From Spongospora subterranea (lineage: Eukaryota; Endomyxa; Phytomyxea; Plasmodiophorida; Plasmodiophoridae), in contig OUQQ01000023.1 of assembly GCA_900404475.1 (NCBI GenBank), forward strand, positions 1 through 64,000: a stretch of DNA of 64,000 bases. The letters run 5' to 3'. The translations under genes and the position numbers were made by a program. The notes beneath the pieces were generated by a model. The model was not told the DNA's origin, did no database searches, and saw only the letters and a program-made list of their open reading frames with translations. This document shows, piece by piece, positions 35,875-47,332 of this stretch; the stretch's first letter is position 1; every line of letters starts with the position of its first letter.

Positions 35875-36866
35875 ATGATATCTGAGGCGTCGTCGCTCAG
35901 GGACATCAGGATATTAGTCGTCGGTTAGGGCCGGGGTTAGATGTCACAGATCTGGATTTGTGAATTAGCGTATAACAGGCGATTCCGGTGTGGGAAAGAC
36001 TGCATTCCTGAATCGATTATGTGCCGTTGATGATAGTAGTGATCCAGTCAAGACATCGTGGACCATCGGTTGTGCTACACATATATTGGTTTGTACATAA
36101 AACGTCATAATTTCTATCCGAATTATAATACGATTATCAGTTGCACCAGTTTCGAAATGAAGGTTTCATGGTAGAGTTTTTTGATGTTGGTGGCGCCAAA
36201 ATGCATCATATTAGCCGACCTCTGTTCTACTCGCAAATCAATGGTATGTTAAAACACAATATCGCTAGCCCATAAGGAGTCAATTATTGTCGATAAAGGG
36301 ATTATTTTGGTTTTCGATCTGACAAATTCAAAATCTTTTGAAAACCTACGTAAATGGATCAGGGAGCTAGTCGCAGCCCATAAGGAACATCCTATTGATG
36401 CTCGCCAGCCGGTCAGTATTTTCAAATTGCTTATCAGGTTGCTTAACAGTACTTTCAGAGCCGTAGCCGCATTCTAGGCGCCCAGCACATCTCGCAGACA
36501 ACTTCAAAATCAGACCTTGGCCGTATTCCGATATTCATCGTTGGCTGCAAAATGGATGTTGACGATCCAAAGAAGCCGCGATACGACGAATTATATGATA
36601 CTGTAAAGCTGATGGGAATTGATCGTGTATTTGTCAGCTCGTTTCTAGACCAGACGTTTGATAGTTCCTTAATCTTGGACTTTATTGACCAAGTAATCAA
36701 GCGCAGATATCACAGCGAAAAGGAAGTGGGCGGACTGCCGCATCGAAGAAATATTCCTGATAGGACGCAGACAGTTATTGCATTTAATTCTGGCCAAGAA
36801 GGAGCCAGTGAGGTGACTCCCCCTTTTGCGTGGAAAGCGCCGCCCGGAATGTTAACAAAACGATAA
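35875..36866 (+). CDS. RABL3: Rab-like protein 3 (small GTPase)
   Basis: Exons 35875-35923, 35979-36088, 36141-36243, 36299-36411 and 36459-36866 give 260 aa. The P-loop GDSGVGKTAFLNRLC is intact. SWTIGC follows, then the switch II equivalent FFDVGGAK instead of DTAGQE, IILVFDLTNSKSFENLRKW, and the base-recognition motif GCKMD in place of NKxD. IDQVIKRRYHSEKE comes near the C-terminus. These deviations are characteristic of RABL3. There is no C-terminal prenylation cysteine, as in other RABL3 proteins. RABL3 is a cytosolic dimeric GTPase linked to small-GTPase prenylation. Confidence 0.88.
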
Positions 36867-36960
36867 CATTTGTGATAGTTTTGCTGTTTATTTGAATAAC
36901 GCCATTTCTCCAGCCATCTCTGTAGAATGGAAAAATCTCTGCCTGTAGAGGCTTCCTAGA

Positions 36961-38524
36961 TCAGCTGCTGGCTCTGATACGGTGTTTACCGCTTGATCCG
37001 CCGTGGTTCTGTCGAGCACCTACAAAGCAACAATTGATTACCCCGTTTGTACATAGCTTTTCAAACCTATTTACCGGAAGGGGAGAACTCGCTGTGAGGT
37101 CATTGCGAATCTGTTCATTGTTCAGATTCTGACCACGTAACATGATGGTATTCAGAAGACAAAGTTCAAATTCGTATTTCGACAGAATGTTCCGAGCTTT
37201 AGCTAACTTTTGTATGGTTCCCGGGCTATCGCTGAATTGTAAATTGCGAAGCAGCATTGATTGCTGAATTATTCGGTAGTGCATATCTTGACCATAAGCT
37301 ATTATCAAGTTCCCAACCAAGCATGCGAGGGCCGCTATAATTTGAACCTTGTCGGTGCTTTTCGAGAAGAAGTATAATACTGACAGATTGATAATCATAT
37401 CTGTGAGAGATTGGGCACAGGTGAGAGTTGGCCAATTCACAGTCATGGACGCTGTCTGGTATATAGCAGGTCTAACCGCCAACATAACGCTTATTGATGA
37501 TAGAGCTATTGAGGCAGCAGCAGACCTAGCAAGGCTCGATGGCATAGACCCAACCTGATCAGTTTCTCCATTTAAAATATGAGTGAATATGGCCATAGGG
37601 AAAGAAAGCAAATGTAGTCCCAGTTGATCTGACATCAAAGCCGATCGTTGGTCAAATCCAAGAAGGAGCGACCTGCGGAAAATTGATAGTCGAGATCCGA
37701 ACAGACGATCTAGGAGATGAAGCCTGGGTTGAACATATCCAGAGACGCAATGCATGAGAGCGATCCGGGAATGATCATGAGAATTTTCTTGTCTTGGTCG
37801 ATAGGCCTGTAGAATAAACGCCTGGTTCAAAACGGACCTGACTGCAAACAGACCACGAGAAGAAACAATTAGGAAAACGAGTTGCAATGATTGTTCGGTA
37901 TGTGGAATATCAAATCTAATTCGATGTGTTCTCAAGTTGTATGAGACGAAAGCGAACATGGCACTCGAGCCACATATAATCGCAATTCCTGACATTTTGA
38001 TTATCGCCATTGGAATTAAGGAATATGCTGAAGTACTCGACCACCAGGGCGCCTGGGCTGATGGTATCGAATCACATAAAATATCGAACACTGGACCTAT
38101 CGAGTATAGAGCTAAAACTTGAACCATTGACATCATCCACGATGCCCAGACCAAATTTATGAACCCAATTGTGCCAATCACAGACAATAACAAATAACAT
38201 GACAAAGGCAGGAAAAACCGACGAGTTTCCATCCTAAATTGATATCGAAAATGAGATTGGGCATATCATTTCAAGCGTCCAAGGACAAAACCTTTGATTC
38301 AAATGGGGTATGCGCAGCCATCTGATTGAGGCGAGGAACGGAATGCTCGTAATTATAATTAGAGCGAGTGTTGGGCTAAAAGATGGATCAGAATTTTGAA
38401 TACACTTCAACAGCAGGAGCAAGGATAGGTCCGAGGAAACGATTAACGACAAGGATAATACAGCAAGTGACCTAATCCCAGATGGCCATCTTCCTGATAA
38501 CAAATTATCCACATCCTCTTGCAT
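36961..38524 (-). CDS. Polytopic membrane protein of unknown family
   Basis: Exons 38524-38292 and 38233-36961 (minus), joined by a 58-nt intron, give 501 aa. Hydropathy by eye suggests at least seven membrane segments, for example LAVLSLSLIVSSDLSLLLLL, a span around LSVIGTIGFINLVWASW, GIAIICGSSAMFAFVSY and VQIIAALACLVGNLIIA. A hydrophilic C-terminal tail of about 100 aa ends in basic residues. No motif for a known transporter or receptor class is recognised. A short in-phase intron near the 3' end (about 37052-37018) is possible. Confidence 0.75.
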
Positions 38525-38896
38525 CTAGTAATTCAGGTTGATCAAGTACACTATAATCAAGTCCGTTTATCACATGTTGGCCACCAATCTTCTTACAAAC
38601 TGTGCAAAAACACGAAAAGTCAGATGAAGCGCATGACGCTTCGTATGTATGTACTCACCATGTCTTGGGGAACCAGACGCTGAATTCGAGGCGCGGGCGT
38701 CATCAATTTGCGGGGAGCCTCCGCCCTCACCTCACAAAAGGCGACGTGGGCTCGTGGCTGTAACGACTACAGCAGCGTACAAGTGACTGTTGCGGCTCGT
38801 GCCTCGTAACTGCTCATTCCTGTCAAATGTCGTGCCGATACGCACAATCCTCATCGTCTTCGTTGGAATCGACTAATCCCTATATTCATTATCGTA
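38525..38896. other. Divergent intergenic region
   Basis: 372 nt between the starts of the minus-strand membrane protein and the plus-strand reductase; probably promoters for both. GC-richer around 38690-38800. No clear element was identified. Confidence 0.35.
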
Positions 38897-40052
38897 ATGC
38901 GCTGCCTCGTGACTGGTGGAGCTGGATTTTTGGGCAATGCGCTCTGCCGCCATCTAGCTGATCAAGGCCACGATGTTTTTATTTTTTCACGGTATATGGC
39001 GCTTGATGCATCCTCCATCGAAGTGCCCTTGTCGAATGTTATCGTCGGCGATGTGACCGACCCCGACACCGTAATTCGTGCTGTTCAAGGAATGGATGTG
39101 GTGTTCCACTTAGCTGCCCTTATACTCTACTCCCCGGCAGACAGGTCGAATTTATTCAAAGTAAATGTGGGTGGCGCCGTGAATGTTGCTGAAGCGTGCA
39201 TCCAACAAGGTAAACTCGTTTCACGACGAAGTTATGCGATTCATCATATCACAGGCTGTCGCATGATTCACTGCTCATCAATGGCGGCATTGGGATTTAA
39301 CTGGAAACAGGACGATCCACTTCGAAATGAAAATTCTTCGTATAACTTGTCGGAGCATCGGTTAGGTTATGGTGAGAGTAAACTGGCAAGTGAGCAAGCA
39401 TTATTAAAATTATGCAACGAGCGTGGGCTTGACGTCGTTATTGTCAATCCATGCAACGTTTACGGTCCTGGAGATGCCTTGAAATCTTCTAGAAGCGTTC
39501 AAAGAAGAGTTGCGTCAGGAAAGTTTCCGTTCTATGCCAAAGGTGGCATCAATGTCGTCCATGTGGATGATGTTTGCAGTGGGATGGTATCTGCGTGGCA
39601 GCGTGGAAGAAAAGGAGAACGATATATCTTAGGAGGTGAAAATATCACCCTTAAGACAATGTTTCAACTAATAGCATCGGTTGCGAAAGTCAAGCCCCCC
39701 TATTTGCCAATTCCTATGTGGATTCAGCTTGTTTTTGGTAGACTTGGTTTCCTACCACTGGAAAAGGTAACATCGCCCACCCTTGCCAAATCATTTGTTA
39801 AGCTATGGTACATCACAGGTTCTCCCAGCAAATATGTTCTGCTACTTTTCTTCTGAGAAAGCAATATCCGAGTTAGGTTATAAATATCGACCAGCAAGTG
39901 ATGCCATCGCCTCCAGTGTTGAGTGGATGTTGCAAAATCCCCTGAAAGAAACAAATGATGGACGCAGTAGAAGTGCTCATATGAATGTGGCTTTCGCCGT
40001 TGCCGCCTTAATCGGAACCGTTGTGATGCTGAGAAAAATGTTCTCCGTTTAA
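38897..40052 (+). CDS. NAD(P)-dependent epimerase/reductase (extended SDR, DFR/3-beta-HSD-like) with C-terminal membrane anchor
   Basis: Exons 38897-39209, 39255-39766 and 39819-40052 give 352 aa. The Rossmann motif VTGGAGFLGNALCRHL is at the N-terminus. D-V-T-D-P and VVFHLAALI follow, the catalytic Ser region is CSSMAALGF, and the active-site YGESKLASE supplies Tyr and Lys. NPCNVYGPGD and NVVHVDDVCSGM complete the extended-SDR pattern. A C-terminal hydrophobic helix (NVAFAVAALIGTVVML) suggests membrane anchoring. It resembles dihydroflavonol reductase-like and sterol-dehydrogenase-like SDRs; the substrate is unknown. The first intron is 45 nt with no stop, so retention would insert 15 residues in frame. 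Confidence 0.85.
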
Positions 40053-40135
40053 TTGTAAACGCAATTTGCAAAAAAATGACTTGCTGTTTTAAAGTTTCAC
40101 AAGGCGCAAAACCATATTTTTTTTTATTGCTTAAA

Positions 40136-41747
40136 CTAGATAAGGGAGAACACCGCGTTATGCCGGGCGATTCGAGGACCAATTTCTTCGTAATCTGCTT
40201 TCGAATAACTGTTCTTGTAAAACTGAGGCTAACAATCACAAATATGAATAGCAGTTTTGCAATAATTGAGCAGCGTGACGTTACCATGGAAGCCAGCATA
40301 CTTCCACCAAACCAGACAGCGAATCTTTGCATGCGATGGGAGATAACGTTAACTTCCATTCGGTTCACTTGTATTTTGCCTCCTGCTAAAGATTCCGCCT
40401 GAAAACGAGGTTGAAAAACAGCGTCTTTAATGAAGAGAAAATGATTACTTTCGTGAAACGGAGATCGTTTAGACGTTTGACGTCTCTTTGAATACGCCGT
40501 CCAAAATCTTTGAACATTGTCGACCCGCCTGATAACACGATATTGCGATAAAGAGGTCGTCTGGTGTCGATTGGGCAAGCTTGTATGGTTTCATCAACAA
40601 CGTTCGGCAAAGGCACAGTGAAATCAGAGCTGAAGATTTCTGGGCTGAAAAATATTTCTGGACCGAGAAACCGTTCATAGCCCACATCGATATCGTTGGA
40701 TTGAGACGTTTTTGTGTTTGACTGAAAAAAAGTTAGAACATGAGTGAAAAAACATAGTGGAAGGCAGACAATATTCTCAAGTTTGAAAAATTTTGAAGGT
40801 TCCGCATCGTATTTGCCGAATTCTTTAACAATATCGGGACAAACATAGCAATATTTTTCCTTGATTCTTCGGGCAATCAGCAGAGAGTCTTCGGGTGGTA
40901 ATTTCTCATTACGTTCCCGAAGTTGTTGCTGAATAAACCTGGGAATTTTGAATAAGAGTTGAGAGGTGGTTGCAACATCCGTTCTGACTTCGTGATATCA
41001 CTTCCAGCTAAAGGAATGTGCTTAATACAGCTGCCGATGACATAACCTTCGACAACAGGAATAATATGTGTTACACCATCCCCAGAATCAATTACAGTTC
41101 CTGTCAGCGTCCTCGTCACGCTTTCCGATGCCCACGATGCAATAAGTGCTAAAACTGCTTGAACGCCAATGTACATGCCTGGGACATTGAAAGTTTCAAA
41201 CATGATTTCAGCGGTATATTCGCGATTCTCGGGAGTGTTCATGGGGGGCTCGGTAAGTAAAACTAATCAGTATAAGTCCTATGAATTATACGTAGACTGA
41301 GAAATTACCATAATGTTCCTCGGGATCGGCACGTAAATACTGGTAGATGCATCTTTGCCAAAACTTCTCCATGTTATCCCAGTTATCAATAATCCCATGC
41401 CGTATAGGATAATCAATGGCGTAGTTACGACGGACGTCGGCCGCTTCTTTGCCGATGAAAAAATCTAAATCCTGAACTTCGCTGACCTGAAAAAACAAAC
41501 TTGACAGTCAGAAACGTGCATCGTCATTGTGACTTTATATTAACCTTTTTTCCTTGGCCGGGAACTTGGTTTGCGATCAATGTTGGAACGATAAAGTTAG
41601 GCTCGGCATTGCCCGCAAACCCCATTTTTGTGTATCTGCGTAAGCAGATAAAAAAAAAGGAACGCGTTTCAATCAAGGCACTGACCCTGTGCCATTGTCG
41701 ATCACCATGGGCGGTTTCAAGCCCTCAGGCACGCTCGGTGCCGACAT
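40136..41747 (-). CDS. ARP3: Actin-related protein 3 (Arp2/3 complex)
   Basis: Exons 41747-41686, 41635-41545, 41486-41309, 41262-40989, 40938-40770, 40721-40449, 40398-40285 and 40222-40136 give 415 aa (Arp3 is about 418). Diagnostic segments: [137 protein letters not shown] and [19 protein letters not shown]-binding loops are intact. It nucleates branched actin, fitting amoeboid crawling of zoospores. Confidence 0.95.
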
Positions 41748-42073
41748 TGGATGACCGGCTATCCCACTCGACAAGATCGTTGATTAATTTGAGAAAGGCC
41801 AACCCACGATAACACAGGATTAGCAATCGGCCTCGAATTCCACATACTGTACAGTAAATACAGCTAAATGTATGTAGCAGTAGCACTTAACTAATTATGT
41901 CTTGTGTGTACTGTATTCATGTACATAAACGGCGACTGTGGGCTGGCGCCACTACAGGTACACCGCTTTTTTATGACACAAAGAAACTCAACAAGATCGA
42001 GCTTTTCTGTTAGGAGTGGCACCCAATTTACTCGATAAGATTTAAAAACGGAATGTGTTCTGCTTTATTATTA
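41748..42073. other. Intergenic between ARP3 and NTH1
   Basis: 326 nt. It includes the ARP3 promoter (minus strand) on the left and the NTH1 3' region on the right. No gene or repeat was seen. Confidence 0.4.
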
Positions 42074-43223
42074 TTAAGGCTTCTTGGGAACGTTTTTTCT
42101 TGCGATCCCGTTTCTTTCGCATAAATCTTTGATTAGACACGATTCGCACTGGAAGAACAGATTTCAGGATACATGGGGTGACATGCAATGATTACGTACA
42201 GAAGGATTCGGAGCCTTGCATACTTGCTGACCAAATCCGACAACGATCAAGTTCAGCTTATCCCAGACCTGCCGCGGAACCCAGCTTTCAAGCTCTGCTG
42301 CAGTTTTTTCGGGTGTTGTTGCTCGCTCACTGGACCATCCGATCCGCCTATGGAAGGCAAATTTAAGCAGGTTGTCCGGATTGATACCTGCTGAAACCCA
42401 TATAACCTTGCCACTCGATGGACATGGGTGTCAACGGAAATTCCACAGACATTTCCCCAACCGATGCGCAGCGCGATTTTAGCCATCTTCTGGCCACATC
42501 CTGGTAGGCTCTAAAACGGTTTCAGAAAATGGTAGAACAACAAAAAAAACTGACTCACGCAAACGAGATCAAGATCATTGGGGAGATCGGAGTCGTAAAG
42601 ATCGGAAAGAATGCGGGTAGTCTCTTTGATAAATTTAGCTTTTCTGTTATAAAACCCAACGCCGTAAATAAGATCTAAGTAGATCCAATTGGAAACAGCT
42701 CCCAGGAGATTTACAGAATGAACCTTTGAGGTCCGACTCAGATGTTTCGTTGATGGTTTCGACAGTCAGGCCTCCTTTCATAGCCTTCAGGTTATTCATT
42801 GCAACTGCCGTAATAGGATCTCTGGTCTGGCTGCTGAGCATTACCTGGTCGATTGAAACAGATCAGAGCCTGTTCGGGTGATAATCGGAAGCGGATACGC
42901 ACAGCGATAAGCGCATGATACCGCATAACCTTGGGCTTGAGATCGACACCACTTGACAACGCTTCTGCCCCGAACAGATCCACATCCGCATTTCTACTGG
43001 CTCGCATCTTCAATAAACCTTGCCACTGTTTGTTAAACAGCTCTAGCCTGCTCATGTCTACCTCCGTTTTAATAACATCGGTTTCCTTGCGTTTTTTCTT
43101 CACCCTCACGTTAGCAGTAGAGGAACCAGCCGGGACTGCGATTAATGCAGTTGTGGAAGCAAGCTTGCGCTCACCGCCAAGCCTGATGGAGCGACGCAAA
43201 CCAGAGAGTTCCGATGTCAACAT
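42074..43223 (-). CDS. NTH1: Endonuclease III homologue (bifunctional DNA glycosylase/AP lyase)
   Basis: Exons 43223-42903, 42844-42724, 42674-42559, 42510-42407, 42347-42200 and 42148-42074 give 294 aa. The catalytic helix-hairpin-helix is [13 protein letters not shown] (Lys) followed by the catalytic Asp in [19 protein letters not shown] and [15 protein letters not shown] are the expected upstream blocks. The [4Fe-4S] ligands C-x6-C-x2-C-x5-C appear only after joining the last two exons ([18 protein letters not shown]). The basic N-terminus may hold nuclear and/or mitochondrial signals. The enzyme removes oxidised pyrimidines. Confidence 0.93.
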
Positions 43224-43329
43224 ATAACGGTAGGGAAAGTGTCGTTTAATCTAATGACCAGTGTACGGTTATTAACTAATCAACATGACATGACCACGGA
43301 GAGCGACTGATCGTCGCTCATCGGCTAAA

Positions 43330-43873
43330 ACCAAACCCGGGAATCGCGTTGGCAGAAATCCGCCACCGATAAGAAACGGGAACGGCTTGAGGAGATTGTC
43401 GAAATGACTGATAGTGTTTGCCAAACCTGCCAAATTTGATAGTCACCAGGAGGGAGTGATGCGGTCAATGATGTTGTTGAAAGAGCGGTCGCCATCAGCG
43501 ACAAATTTGGGCATTCCGCATCAATCCTAAGAAGTATCGATGAGAATCTGTCAAATACTTCTAAAGTACGCACCAAGTGTATTTAAGCGGGAGATCACTT
43601 TTCTTTGGTGTGTCGACGAAAACCGAACGGGACACGCCTCAACGAGTCTCAGCGATTCGAGATAATAGCGAAACTGAGCAAGACGACAAGCAACGTTGTG
43701 TATTTGAAAGGTTCGAGTCACTTTATAAGCAAGTCGTTGACATTGAGGATTAGTTGATCTGCCCTGAGGTTGACGAGGGTGCTGGGGAAACATTCGATGA
43801 TTTTAGAAAGGTGGTTGAAGTCGCTTCAAAGCAAGGCTCAATCTGTGCATTGAACGCCAAACACAAGAATTGA
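43330..43873 (+). CDS. Possible small coiled-coil gene, structure uncertain
   Basis: The plus strand carries charged, helix-like coding text in several pieces: KKRERLEEIVEMTD near 43370-43410, SDAVNDVVERAVAISDKFGH near 43457-43520, TKTERDTPQRVSAIRDNSE near 43615-43670, and DEGAGETFDDFRKVVEVASK near 43770-43830, ending at a tga at 43871. A tag at about 43752 interrupts the last frame. It disappears if an intron (gtattt...gattag) is assumed. No start codon was found and the family is not recognised. It could be a real small gene or a decaying one. Confidence 0.3.
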
Positions 43874-44047
43874 CGATCCATAACATGATCATAAACTTGA
43901 ACCCTAAATAACGCGTCCTTTACCGGGATGCCTGCCTAAACGGGTGCGTATTTTAGCGGGAGACGTTACTGTACTGGTCTGGTCTCTGAACTGTGTGGGA
44001 ATAATAATGCGCACAGCAATTTGTCGGGATCACTGCCAAACCCACCA

Positions 44048-44763
44048 ATGACAGATTCTGATAAGAAGATTCCGCTGTTGACAATACGAGCTGGCCCAAG
44101 GGATGGAGATCAATGGATAGAGCGGGTCAAGCAAGAGCTGAAAGCGCTAATCAAGGTACGAGGGACCTGGCGCGTGGCTGGAAAAGCCATTCTGACTTAA
44201 CTTGACGTATCTGGTAGTATGTTCAATTAAACAAAGAAGCCGATCACGATTGGTTTAAAATTTCAGCTGACAAAACAGGAGTTAATTGGTCTGGGACATG
44301 CTGGTATGTACATTCCAATCATTTAAAATATGAATTCCAACTCAAGTTTCAGGTATCAGTTTTTGTTTGCCATTTCTGATTCTTGTAAACACTTTCTTTG
44401 ATGATAACAGATTCCAGTGTCATATCCAGAGTCTCCAATTGAGCTGGAACTACCTGAACTCGAAGGCAAAACCCCCAAGATGTATCGGTATGTTTACGAT
44501 ATTTCAACAGATAACGTGCCAATCAGACTGTTTTGCCAGGGGCGGCAAAATATGTCTCGATGTCCACTTCAAACCCCTATGGGCTCAAAACGTTCCCAAA
44601 TATGGAATCGCACATGCTCTTGCGTTGGGGGTTAGTCGACTGAGATTAGTTGCCAATGGTTCGCATTAATTTTGTTTAGTTAGGTCCATGGCTTGCTGCC
44701 GAGATTCCTCTATTAATTGAATCCGGTAACGTCAAGCATAAAATGTTAGGTGATGTAGTTTAA
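44048..44763 (+). CDS. UFC1: UFM1-conjugating enzyme 1
   Basis: Exons 44048-44155, 44218-44352, 44411-44487, 44540-44630 and 44680-44763 give 164 aa (animal UFC1 is 167). Conserved order: [76 protein letters not shown], then [16 protein letters not shown] with the active-site Cys, [19 protein letters not shown] and EIP. It accepts UFM1 from UBA5 and passes it to ribosomal RPL26 through the ER ligase UFL1. The gene converges on DNAAF3; the two stop codons overlap. Many fungi lack this pathway. Confidence 0.95.
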
Positions 44764-46254
44764 ATTGTAAAATAAAGTTGATGTTCTGTGCTATTGTCCG
44801 TTGGACATTCTTCGAATTTCGCCGCGATTGCCAGCTGTTTGATTTTGTTATTGTAAAGCGAGCGTTGTTTTTCTGGCATTGAGGCAATAAAATCGAAACT
44901 CTCCACTGCAACCCGGCCTCCTGGCTTCAACAGTAGTTTCAATACTGGATCTGCCATGTCTTTACTTGATTGGATGGGCATATATACTAAGTCAAAGGCG
45001 TTCCGAAACTTCGATTTCGATGTCAAACGATCAAGACCCATGATTGGGACTATTTTCACAGTGGAGTGCGGCAACTCGCTTCGCATGTATTTGAACACCT
45101 CTTGAATATTGTGCTTCGAAACATCGACGGCTGAATGCTGGTATCGATCCCCTTGAACTTGAAATAATTCTGGAGCATTTGGTGCCTCAACCCCAAATGA
45201 TATATATGGTGAAACAATGATGTCACCCCAATATCCAAGAACTCTAACGGATTTCCCATTCGATTTCTGAGCGATAGTCAGGTACTGTACAACGGATCCT
45301 GAGCTGAATTTTCTGTCACCTGTTTTGCATTTCGATATGTGAGCAGAGTCTTGTTTGGGATTGTGTATTTAGAGTCTCTCACTTCGAATGCTTGACCAGT
45401 CATTCTCCATTGTGTGAAATGAAGCTTATTTACTATCATGGCTTTTTTTTTTAAATTCATGACAAAATCCCAATCGACCAAGTTCTGTCGGACATCATAT
45501 CTCTCGGCATAATATGATCGAAGGCGATGATCTCTGAATGAAGACGTTACTTGCCCATTTGCATTAGAGCTCATCAGCTAGTATACCTCAAATTTTCGAT
45601 ATCGCACTTGGGTGGGTCGTTTATGGACTTAAGGCTGGACTTCAGATCATCGAGTTCTTTAAATTTGAGATTGTTCAAATCGACCAAGCTGAAAAACCGA
45701 TCCCCTGGGTTTTCGATGCAATTGCTAATGTTCCTAGGCCCATATGTCTATGATTGGCAAAATTGGGATTACTATGTGGGCCATACTGAATCAACTTTTG
45801 AGTTTGCTGACCGAGATACGCATCTGTCTTCTCGCGAAGCATGAGGTTAGCGAAACATTCAAGAAACAATTCGGACCTTTCTGCGACGCCAAAAGTTATT
45901 GTGTTGTAGGAATAATTGATGCCAGTACGTACCCGTTTCTGCAATATCGGTATCCATAGCAATCGACAGAAGCAACAAATCTCGGGCCAAGCTCTCAGTG
46001 TCGTCATATGCAACAAACAGTTCCGCTGTTGATTTGCTCGTTGCACTTGTATACAGAATATGGCCAATGTTTCCAGCACCCAGCGCGACGATTTTGCATG
46101 GGATCGTGGGATCTGAAATATATTTTTACTTGAAGTGATGTTTGTGCTATTGCTAATCGCAAGTAGTACCGATACCCGGAAGCGATGTAAAACAACGGGC
46201 CGGCGACAGCCCCCAAGATGGAGCCGTGCCAATGCCAGAAATAAAATCGGTCAT
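44760..46254 (-). CDS. DNAAF3: Dynein axonemal assembly factor 3
   Basis: Exons 46254-46176, 46112-45933, 45880-45787, 45688-45587, 45533-45320 and 45266-44760 give 391 aa. ATG 46254 starts MTDFISGIGTAPSWGLSPAR, the typical 'WGLSPA' opening. The methyltransferase-like N-terminal domain follows (IVALGAGNIGHIL, TESLARDLLLLSIAMDT, ERSELFLECFAN). Then come LVDLNNLKFKELDDL, RDHRLRSYYAERYDVRQNLV, TGQAFEVRDSKYTIPNKTLL and YWGDIIVSPYISFG. The C-terminal domain has RNAFDLVYM and LKPGGRVAVES. DNAAF3 acts in the cytoplasm in pre-assembly of axonemal dynein arms. The divergent neighbour is ORMDL. Confidence 0.93.
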
Positions 46255-46564
46255 GAAGATGGATTAAACAGAATATGAATAAAGGGAGTGGTGATAGCTT
46301 ATAACTGAATTGGAATTCACTGAGTGAACTGGTGTTGCGGTCCCACTTGAGGTGGACGAGAATCATTAGACGATCAGTGTATTGGGTGTATCCATTCGGT
46401 ATGGATGGAATACAGCAGTTGGGGATACACGTTGACTAACACCAGCAGGTGGCTGGATCCTTTACCTGTATGTGTCACACAGCACCGGTCCCCTGTACTC
46501 CTGATCAATGTTACATATCTTAAACTCATAGCCCGGTTTGGATTGTAAAGTGCCCATTTGACAT
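46255..46564. promoter_or_regulatory. Divergent promoter region DNAAF3/ORMDL
   Basis: 310 nt between the start codons of the minus-strand DNAAF3 and the plus-strand ORMDL gene. It must hold both promoters. No TATA box or defined factor site could be assigned with confidence. Confidence 0.4.
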
Positions 46565-47140
46565 ATGGCAATGGATGATTCAGATACATCCTTTGACAAT
46601 CGCAATGTATCATTCCTCGACGAAAAAGGGTTCTGGTCGTTCTATATTGGGATCCTGATTATATTTCGGTTTTTGCTGTTCGCGGTCCCCATTTTGCAAT
46701 GGCGACATTGCGCTTGGACAGTGGTCCATCAAGTTCATACTGCGGTATCCTCGGAAATATTGTCAGTTAACGAATAGCGGTTTACTATTATTTTACAATG
46801 GTAGGTCACATTTTTTTTATTCCATTGGAAGAAGGGGTCTCCAGTTCCAGAAGATCAGGGGATTTATGACAGCGAAACATTCTGGGAGCAAATTGATCGT
46901 GGTGCTCAATACACAACCAATCGTAAATTTCTGGCAATAACTCCATTAGTTTTGTAAGTAATAATTGTTGTGGGAACTGAACTTTCACTTAATGTTGCTC
47001 AAAGGTTTTTACTTGCGTCTCATGAGAGTGATTGGGACGTGGATATTGCTGTCGCAAACAGCGTCGCTCTTGCAATTGCATTGGTAGCCAAGAGCCCTTA
47101 TATGCATCGGGTCCGGATTTTAGGAATCAATAAAGACTAA
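46565..47140 (+). CDS. ORM1: ORMDL-family regulator of sphingolipid synthesis
   Basis: Exons 46565-46744, 46805-46953 and 47005-47140 give 154 aa. Family blocks are complete: FWSFYIGILIIFRFLLFAVP, AWTVVHQVHTAVTFFLFHWK, KGSPVPEDQGIYDSETFWEQ, TTNRKFLAITPLVLFLLASH and YMHRVRILGINKD at the C-terminus. Two to four ER membrane segments are expected. ORM proteins bind and inhibit serine palmitoyltransferase. The cytosolic N-terminus is Asp/Ser-rich (MAMDDSDTSFDNRNVS), as in yeast Orm1/2, where serines are phosphorylated to relieve inhibition; whether they are used here is inference. Confidence 0.93.
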
Positions 47141-47332
47141 TATCTTCTAACGTGTCAATCTGTACCATTTCCACCCTTCAACATCCTGGAGATCTTATTC
47201 TTTCATTTGTAAACGAACACATCTGATCTCGCAGCTTTAGACAAGCGCGTGCCCAGGTCAAGTGGCACGAGGCAAATAATGTTGATGCTCAAAATAAGCG
47301 TCATTCCAAATTGCTTGAGATCGTCAAGCAGG

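Noticed and set aside
43752..43754. In-frame tag as proof of a pseudogene
   Set aside because: A phase-0 intron with gtattt...gattag ends removes the tag, so the stop alone is not decisive.
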